Source: Amycolatopsis acidiphila (GTDB lineage Bacteria > Actinomycetota > Actinomycetes > Mycobacteriales > Pseudonocardiaceae). Taken from it: 64,000 nucleotides of DNA. The stretch lies in contig NZ_CP090063.1 of NCBI RefSeq assembly GCF_021391495.1, positions 8,060,001-8,124,000 on the forward strand, written 5' to 3'. Shown here piece after piece: positions 59,531 to 64,000 of this stretch. How positions within the stretch are numbered: position 1 is the first letter of the stretch; each line of letters begins with the position of its first letter. The notes beneath the pieces are model-generated. The model was not told the DNA's origin and made no database searches. It worked only from the letters and a program-made list of their open reading frames with translations. Both the position numbers and the translations under genes were made by a program.

Positions 59531-60744
59531 AGCTCCTCGCCCACCAGTGCCGACCCCGCGGGTATTTCGCGGGGATCCGCCGTCTTCTCCTTCACCAACA
59601 GCAGGCCACCGGCGATCACGCAGAGCACCGCCGCGACGACGAACGGGGCGTGCGGCGAACCGAACCAGCTCGCCACGTGACCGACGAGGGTCGCGGCCGC
59701 CGCGCCGCCGAGCCACCGGCAGAAGTTGTAGCCCGCGCTGGCGACCGGCCGCGGCGCGTCGCTGATCGACATCGCGGTGCCGGTGAACAGGGTGTTGAGC
59801 AGGCCGGAGATCAGCCCCGAGACGATCACCCCGGCCACCACGACCGGCTTGCTCGGCACGGCGAGCACGACCATCAGCACGGCGTACCCGAGCACCGAAA
59901 CGGCGGTCGCGTGCCGCTCACCGAGCTTGTGCGCGAGCTTCGGCGCGAGCACGACGCCGGCGACCGCGACGCACAGGCCCCAGCCGCAGAAGATGAGGCC
60001 CACCGCGACCGCGCCCCATTCGAGCACGAACGGGGTCCAGGCCAGCACGGTGAAGAACGCGGCCGTGTAGAGCGCAGAGCCGATCGAGGTCCGCAGCAAA
60101 CCCTTGTGTGCCAGAGCCCGCAACGGGTCGGTCAGCCGGATCCGGGGCCGTTTCTCGTGCGAGTCGCGGGCCAGGAAGATCGAGCACAGGACCAGGGCGG
60201 CCGCCATCAGCACCGCGGTGCCGACGAACGGCCCGCGCCACGAGATGCTGCCCAGCAACGCGCCGAGCAGCGGTCCGACCGCCAGGCCGACACCGAGCGC
60301 CGCCTCGTAGAGCAGGATCGCGCCTGCCTGACCACCGGTGGCCGCGCCGACGATCACCGACAACGCGGTCGCGATGAAGAAGGCGTTGCCGAGCCCCCAC
60401 ACCGCCCGCAGCGCGACGAGCTGCCCGATCGAGCCCGCGGCCGCGCACAGGGCGGTGGCGAGCACGATCAGCACGAGCCCGGTGAGCACCGTGCGCTTCG
60501 GGCCGAACCGGGCGCTCGCGGCGCCGGTGATCAGCATGGCCAGCACCTGCACGCCGAGGTAGGACGAGAACAGCAGGGTGACCTGGGACGCCGTGGCGTG
60601 CAGCCCGTCGGCGATGGACAGCAGGATGGGATCGACCAGGCCGATCCCCATGAAGGCGATCACGGCCGCGAAGGCGGTGATCCAGACCTGTTTCGGCTGG
60701 CCCTTCAGCGCGTCCAGCAGACTTCCGTGCGCTTTAGTGCTCAT
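59527..60744 (-). CDS. MFS drug-efflux-type transporter
   Basis: Twelve-helix major facilitator protein of 405 residues. Motif A-like loops and FAAVIAFMGIGLVDPILLSI, SSYLGVQVLAMLITGAASA, RFGPKRTVLTGL (motif A) and EAALGVGLAVGPLLGALLG (motif C of drug/H+ antiporters) are seen. ATG 60744 has a strong AAGGAGGAG site 7 nt upstream inside the marR gene, with which it overlaps by 11 nt, so the two are coupled. The MarR regulator is likely its repressor, and the transporter probably exports a toxic compound. Confidence 0.95.
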   Translation of the reverse strand: MSTKAHGSLLDALKGQPKQVWITAFAAVIAFMGIGLVDPILLSIADGLHATASQVTLLFSSYLGVQVLAMLITGAASARFGPKRTVLTGLVLIVLATALCAAAGSIGQLVALRAVWGLGNAFFIATALSVIVGAATGGQAGAILLYEAALGVGLAVGPLLGALLGSISWRGPFVGTAVLMAAALVLCSIFLARDSHEKRPRIRLTDPLRALAHKGLLRTSIGSALYTAAFFTVLAWTPFVLEWGAVAVGLIFCGWGLCVAVAGVVLAPKLAHKLGERHATAVSVLGYAVLMVVLAVPSKPVVVAGVIVSGLISGLLNTLFTGTAMSISDAPRPVASAGYNFCRWLGGAAAATLVGHVASWFGSPHAPFVVAAVLCVIAGGLLLVKEKTADPREIPAGSALVGEEL

Positions 60745-61189
60745 CCAGCAACTCCTCCTTCTTCGCTGGATCAATGAGCCGTCTCAGGGCGGGCAGCGCG
60801 GCGTCGATGGCCGCGCGCTCGCTCGGGTCCAGAGCGGTGAGCCGCTCACGAAGGAACTCCTCCCGCGCCACGACGACCTCGTCGAGGTACCGCACGCCCG
60901 CCTCGGTGGCCGCGACCAGCACCGCGCGCCGGTCGCCGGGATCGGCCGTCCTGGTCACCAGTCCGAGCCGTTCCAGCCGCCGGACCAGGTCGGTCATCGA
61001 CGGCTGCCGGACGCTCTCGAGCTCGGCGAGGACGCTCATCCGGCGCGGGCCGCCGTTGACCAGCTCGGTCAGCACCGAACCCTGGGCCAGCGTGAGCTGG
61101 TGCTGGGGCGTGAGACGGCGGACCATGTAGTACAGGCGAAAGACGAGGGGGCGCAGTTCGTGCGCGAGCTCGTGCACTCCGGACATCAC
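60734..61189 (-). CDS. MarR-family transcriptional regulator
   Basis: Winged-helix repressor of 151 residues: TLAQGSVLTELVNGGPRRMS, VLAELESVRQPSMTDLVRRL and ERLGLVTRTADPGDRRAVLV (wing with DPGDRR). GTG 61189 is preferred because TAGGAT lies exactly 6 nt upstream (61196-61201), with no ribosome site; ATG 61186 is next. An inverted repeat ATCCTAA / TTAGGAT at 61196-61219 covers this -10 and is a likely operator. The MFS gene follows with overlap. Confidence 0.94.
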   Translation of the reverse strand: MMSGVHELAHELRPLVFRLYYMVRRLTPQHQLTLAQGSVLTELVNGGPRRMSVLAELESVRQPSMTDLVRRLERLGLVTRTADPGDRRAVLVAATEAGVRYLDEVVVAREEFLRERLTALDPSERAAIDAALPALRRLIDPAKKEELLDEH

Positions 61190-61195
61190 TTAGCT

Positions 61196-61219
61196 ATCCT
61201 AAGCAATTTTAGTTAGGAT
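61196..61219. promoter_or_regulatory. Inverted repeat over the marR promoter
   Basis: ATCCTAA (61196-61202) and TTAGGAT (61213-61219) flank a 10-nt AT-rich centre. One arm is the -10 of marR. It lies between marR and the divergent HAD gene (start 61251). Confidence 0.6.
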
Positions 61220-61250
61220 GTCGAAGTAACTCGGCTCACAGGGAGCGGTA

Positions 61251-61886
61251 TTGGACGCGGTGGTTTTCGACCTCGACGGAGTGCTCGTCGACTCCGAACG
61301 AACCTGGGACGAGGTGCGGCGCGCGGTCGTCGCCGAGCACGGCGGGCATTGGACGGACGCGGCGACCCGTGCGATGCAGGGGATGAGCACCCCGGAATGG
61401 GCGCGGTACCTGGTCGAGGAGCTCGGCGCGCGGCTCACGCCGGAGCGGATCGCGGAGGTCGTGGTCGACGAGATGGCCAAGCGCTACGCGGACGGGCCGC
61501 CCGTGCTGCCGGGAGCCGAGGAGACCGTGCGCGCGGTCGCCGAGCGCTACCCGGTGGCGATCGCCAGCTCCTCGCCACCGGTGCTGATCAAGGCGTTCCT
61601 CGAGGCCACCGGGCTCACCGGACTCGTGCGGACGGCGGTGTCCAGCGAGCAGGTCGCGGCGGGCAAGCCGGCCCCGGACGTGTACCTGCGGGCGGCGGAG
61701 CTGCTCGCCGTCCGGCCGCAGACCTGCGCGGCCGTCGAGGACACCACCAACGGGATGCGCTCGGCGCTCGCCGCGGGGATGGCGGTCTACGCGGTGCCGA
61801 ACCCGCATTTCCCGCCGGACCCGGCGGTACTCGCCGAGGTCGCTTTCGTGCTGGACGACATCACGGAGCTTCCCTCCCGCCTCTAG
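61251..61886 (+). CDS. HAD-family phosphatase/phosphoglucomutase-like hydrolase
   Basis: Haloacid dehalogenase hydrolase of 211 residues. Motif I is VVFDLDGVLVDSE (nucleophile Asp), motif II is AIASSSPP, motif III is the Lys in AAGKPAPDVYL, and motif IV is AVEDTTNGMRSALAAGM. The cap between motifs I and II fits the beta-phosphoglucomutase/GS1-like group. TTG 61251 has GGGAG 5 nt upstream. Its stop overlaps the convergent TetR stop in CTAG. Substrate unknown. Confidence 0.92.
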   Translation: MDAVVFDLDGVLVDSERTWDEVRRAVVAEHGGHWTDAATRAMQGMSTPEWARYLVEELGARLTPERIAEVVVDEMAKRYADGPPVLPGAEETVRAVAERYPVAIASSSPPVLIKAFLEATGLTGLVRTAVSSEQVAAGKPAPDVYLRAAELLAVRPQTCAAVEDTTNGMRSALAAGMAVYAVPNPHFPPDPAVLAEVAFVLDDITELPSRL

Positions 61887-62533
61887 AAGCCGCGGTCGGT
61901 CGCCCGCAGCCGCCCCGCCAGCCCGGGTTCCGCGCCTGACAACGTTGTCTTCGGCTCGGCGAGCTCGTACATCCGGTACAGCCGGCGGCGGACCTGCTCC
62001 ACCGGGTACTGCGGGCCGTAGACCACGGCCTTGTAGATGACGCCTTCGAGCACGCTGCGCAGCATGATCTCCTCGACCGCCGGGTCCTCGGCGCCGCGCT
62101 GCTCGAACAGCTCGCGCAGGCTGTCCTCCAGGAGGCTCAGCCGCTCGTCCTTGCGGGCCTCGACCTCGGCGAAGATCGGATGGGTCGAGGGCTGCACGAC
62201 CAGGCTCAGGATCACGCCCTGCACCGGCAGGTTCGACATCATCCCGCCCAGCACCCCGTCGATGATCCCGCCGAGCCGCTCGTCCGGACCGCCCGGTACG
62301 TCGATGATCGCCGCGACGCCGTCGAGGTAGGCGTCGAGCAGCTCCTCGACCAGCAGGTGCTTGTTCGGGAAGTAATAGGAGGCCAGTCCGCGGGACACCC
62401 CGGCGCGCTGGGTGATCTCGGTGATCGTGGCGCCGTGGTACCCCTTCTCGGCGAACACCTGCAGGGCCGCGGCCAGGATCTTCTGCCGCGCCTGGGTACG
62501 CATCTCCTCGTTGGCGCTGGACGATCGGGGCAC
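61883..62533 (-). CDS. TetR-family transcriptional regulator
   Basis: Repressor of 216 residues. DNA-binding domain at about 10-60: ARQKILAAALQVFAEKGYHG, ATITEITQRAGVSRGLASYY and FPNKHLLVEELL. The C-terminal domain is a standard TetR bundle. GTG 62533 has AAGGAG 4-5 nt upstream. A palindrome TGTACGTACA at 62626-62635 lies about 90 nt upstream. No obvious target is adjacent on the divergent side, since ino1 is on the same strand upstream. Confidence 0.93.
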   Translation of the reverse strand: MPRSSSANEEMRTQARQKILAAALQVFAEKGYHGATITEITQRAGVSRGLASYYFPNKHLLVEELLDAYLDGVAAIIDVPGGPDERLGGIIDGVLGGMMSNLPVQGVILSLVVQPSTHPIFAEVEARKDERLSLLEDSLRELFEQRGAEDPAVEEIMLRSVLEGVIYKAVVYGPQYPVEQVRRRLYRMYELAEPKTTLSGAEPGLAGRLRATDRGF

Positions 62534-62625
62534 CGGACTCCTTCACTGACGAAACCGGCGCTCGCCGGCAGACCCCCTCTACTCTGCCTGCCGGTGAGCA
62601 CCGGAACCCCGGGTTCAGCGTTGAC

Positions 62626-62635
62626 TGTACGTACA
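62626..62635. promoter_or_regulatory. 10-bp palindrome upstream of the TetR gene
   Basis: TGTACGTACA, embedded in TTGACTGTACGTACATCCAG. TTGACT may serve as -35 on the plus strand. The site is a plausible autoregulatory operator but short. Confidence 0.35.
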
Positions 62636-62654
62636 TCCAGTTGAAAGGGTGACG

Positions 62655-62687
62655 ACTCTCCCCCGGCCGGGGAGGCCAGGGGAGAGT
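62655..62687 (-). terminator. Terminator of ino1
   Basis: ACTCTCCCC / GGGGAGAGT, a 9-bp stem with a G/C-rich 15-nt loop that can extend the stem, ends 7 nt from the ino1 stop. Confidence 0.7.
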
Positions 62688-62693
62688 GAGAGG

Positions 62694-63785
62694 TCAGCGC
62701 TCGACGTCGCCGCGGATGAAGGCCTCGACGGAGTCGCGGGCCTGCGAGTCGTTGTACTGCACCGGCGGCGACTTCATGAAGTACGAGGACGCCGACAGCA
62801 GCGGGCCGCCGATCCCGCGGTCCAGCGCGATCTTCGCGGCGCGGACGGCGTCGATGATGATGCCGGCCGAGTTGGGGGAGTCCCACACCTCGAGCTTGTA
62901 CTCCAGGTTGAGCGGGACGTCGCCGAACGCGCGGCCCTCGAGCCGGACGTAGGCCCACTTGCGGTCCTCGAGCCACTGCACGTAGTCCGACGGGCCGACG
63001 TGCACGTTCGCCTTGCCCATGTCGCGGTCGACCTGGGAGGTCACGGACTGGGTCTTGGAGACCTTCTTGGACTCCAGGCGCTCGAGCTCCTTCATGTTCT
63101 TGAAGTCCATGTTGCCGCCGACGTTGAGCTGCATCGTGCGGTCGAGCTGGACACCCCGGTCCTCGAACAGCTTCGCCAGCACCCGGTGCGTGATCGTGGC
63201 GCCGACCTGGGACTTGATGTCGTCGCCGACGATCGGCAGACCCGCGTCGGTGAACTTCTGCGCCCACTCCGGGTTCGAGGCGATGAACACCGGGATCGCG
63301 TTGACGAACGCCACGCCCGCGTCGATCGCGCACTGCGCGTAGAACTTCTGCGCCGCGTCCGAGCCCACCGGCAGGTAGGACACCAGCACGCTCGCGCCCG
63401 ACTCCTTGATCGCGGCGACGACGTCGACCGGCGTCTCGTCGGACTCCTCGATGGTCTCCTGGTAGAACCGGCCGAGCCCGTCGAGGGTGTGGCCACGCTG
63501 CACCGGCACGCCCAGCGGCGGCACGTCGGCGATCTTGATCGTGTTGTTCTCGCTGGCCAGGATCGCCTCGGACAGGTCGTGCCCGACCTTCTTCGCGTCC
63601 ACGTCGAACGCCGCGACGAACTCCACGTCCCGCACGTGATAAGGGCCGAAACGCACATGCATCAGCCCGGGCACCCGCGCGGCCTCGTCAGCGTCCGCGT
63701 AGTAGTGCACCCCCTGCACCAGCGATGCCGCGCAGTTGCCGACGCCAACGATGGCCACCTTGACGCGGCCGCTGTTGTCGCCCAT
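62694..63785 (-). CDS. ino1: myo-Inositol-1-phosphate synthase
   Basis: Converts glucose-6-phosphate to inositol-3-phosphate using NAD, the source of inositol for mycothiol and phosphatidylinositol. The 363 residues fit the actinobacterial type. NAD site [17 protein letters not shown], then [35 protein letters not shown], and the catalytic region [20 protein letters not shown] and [17 protein letters not shown] lies 9 nt before ATG 63785. A probable PadR gene sits 60 nt upstream on the same strand, as in mycobacteria. Confidence 0.98.
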   Translation of the reverse strand: MGDNSGRVKVAIVGVGNCAASLVQGVHYYADADEAARVPGLMHVRFGPYHVRDVEFVAAFDVDAKKVGHDLSEAILASENNTIKIADVPPLGVPVQRGHTLDGLGRFYQETIEESDETPVDVVAAIKESGASVLVSYLPVGSDAAQKFYAQCAIDAGVAFVNAIPVFIASNPEWAQKFTDAGLPIVGDDIKSQVGATITHRVLAKLFEDRGVQLDRTMQLNVGGNMDFKNMKELERLESKKVSKTQSVTSQVDRDMGKANVHVGPSDYVQWLEDRKWAYVRLEGRAFGDVPLNLEYKLEVWDSPNSAGIIIDAVRAAKIALDRGIGGPLLSASSYFMKSPPVQYNDSQARDSVEAFIRGDVER

Positions 63786-63845
63786 GCCGGATTCTCCTTC
63801 GGTCGTTTCTTGTTCAGGTCAGTGCTGCTCGTCCGCGGGCGGCCG

Positions 63846-64000
63846 CTAGTTCTGCGCGCCGCGCTGCTCGGCCTGCTCGTGCGCGATCAGCTCGTTGAGC
63901 CAGCGGACTTCGCGCTCGCTGCTCTCCAGGCCCAGCCGGTGCAGCTCGCGGGTGTAGCGGTCGATCTTCTCTTCGGCTCTGGCCATGGCCGCCCGCAAGC
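63846..64000 (-). CDS. Probable PadR-family regulator, C-terminal end (partial)
   Basis: The minus-strand frame enters from the window edge and ends at TAG 63846-63848. It encodes about 51 residues: LRAAMARAEEKIDRYTRELH, then RLGLESSEREVRWLNELIAH and EQAEQRGAQN. This is a helical coiled-coil tail as in PadR regulators. The assignment to PadR relies on the tail's appearance and on the mycobacterial order PadR-ino1; the DNA-binding part is outside the window. Confidence 0.5.
   Translation of the reverse strand, partial: LRAAMARAEEKIDRYTRELHRLGLESSEREVRWLNELIAHEQAEQRGAQN

Noticed and set aside
1..64000. tRNA, rRNA or insertion sequences
   Set aside because: No cloverleaf, rRNA-like block or transposase was recognised anywhere by eye; a dedicated RNA search could still reveal small RNAs.

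Overview
The window is 64 kb of very GC-rich, densely coded actinobacterial chromosome. Gene content points to a Pseudonocardiaceae-type organism such as Amycolatopsis or a relative. Evidence includes a FabG4/HtdX/FadA2 cluster and a FadE5-type acyl-CoA dehydrogenase as in mycobacteria, GTP-dependent PEP carboxykinase, Ino1 myo-inositol-phosphate synthase next to a probable PadR regulator, many TetR/MarR/LuxR regulators, and frequent GTG and leaderless starts. The genus is inferred from protein style only. No rRNA, tRNA, CRISPR array, prophage or insertion sequence was recognised; this is ordinary chromosome with a few decaying genes.

Layout. 1-3.8 kb: end of the phosphate importer operon (pstC-pstA-pstB), an EamA exporter, and phoU on the other strand. 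3.8-13 kb: a 1029-residue LCP cell-wall ligase with a huge Pro/Arg/Ser linker, a diguanylate cyclase, a secreted 5'-nucleotidase, a VanZ protein, a methyltransferase, and a VOC protein and a Mug DNA glycosylase whose start codons overlap head to head. 13-19.4 kb: an orphan LuxR regulator, fadE5, ArsR followed by a broken SRPBCC gene, a GlsB-type membrane protein, a secreted protein, a VanW protein and a GroES-like protein. 19.4-25.2 kb: an ABC-2-like membrane protein divergent from its likely TetR repressor, a thioredoxin-NHL protein, a hydrolase relic, a frameshifted fxsA, and an SCP2-like protein divergent from a second TetR. 25.2-28.8 kb: htdX-fabG4 divergent from fadA2 across a 20-bp palindrome. 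28.8-37.2 kb: DoxX, an AAA ATPase flanked by AT-rich CTAG-clustered DNA, a 49-residue protein, a MarR-GNAT fusion, an AhpD-like protein, a monocarboxylate symporter with its DUF3311 partner, a secreted alpha/beta-hydrolase, and a small XRE regulator preceded by a hairpin carrying DnaA-box-like motifs.

37.3-46.1 kb: pckG, an acidic DxDxDG-repeat protein, then a tightly overlapped dynamin-GrpE-dynamin operon divergent from a NarL-type two-component system. This is the most unusual module in the window. 46.1-56.1 kb: a reductase, an ABC exporter pair, an unknown protein, trmB, and a LolD/FtsX-type ABC pair divergent from a second two-component system across a 26-bp palindrome. 56.1-64 kb: an amidohydrolase, a short-chain reductase, two MFS transporters (one with a MarR regulator), a HAD phosphatase, a TetR regulator, ino1 and the end of a probable PadR gene.

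Themes. Envelope maintenance and stress recurs (LCP, VanW, VanZ, dynamins, two two-component systems, ABC exporters, FtsX). So does fatty-acid turnover (fadE5, fadA2, fabG4, htdX, SCP2-like). Many genes have a TANNNT hexamer 6-7 nt before the start codon and no Shine-Dalgarno sequence, so leaderless transcription looks common and helps fix several starts.
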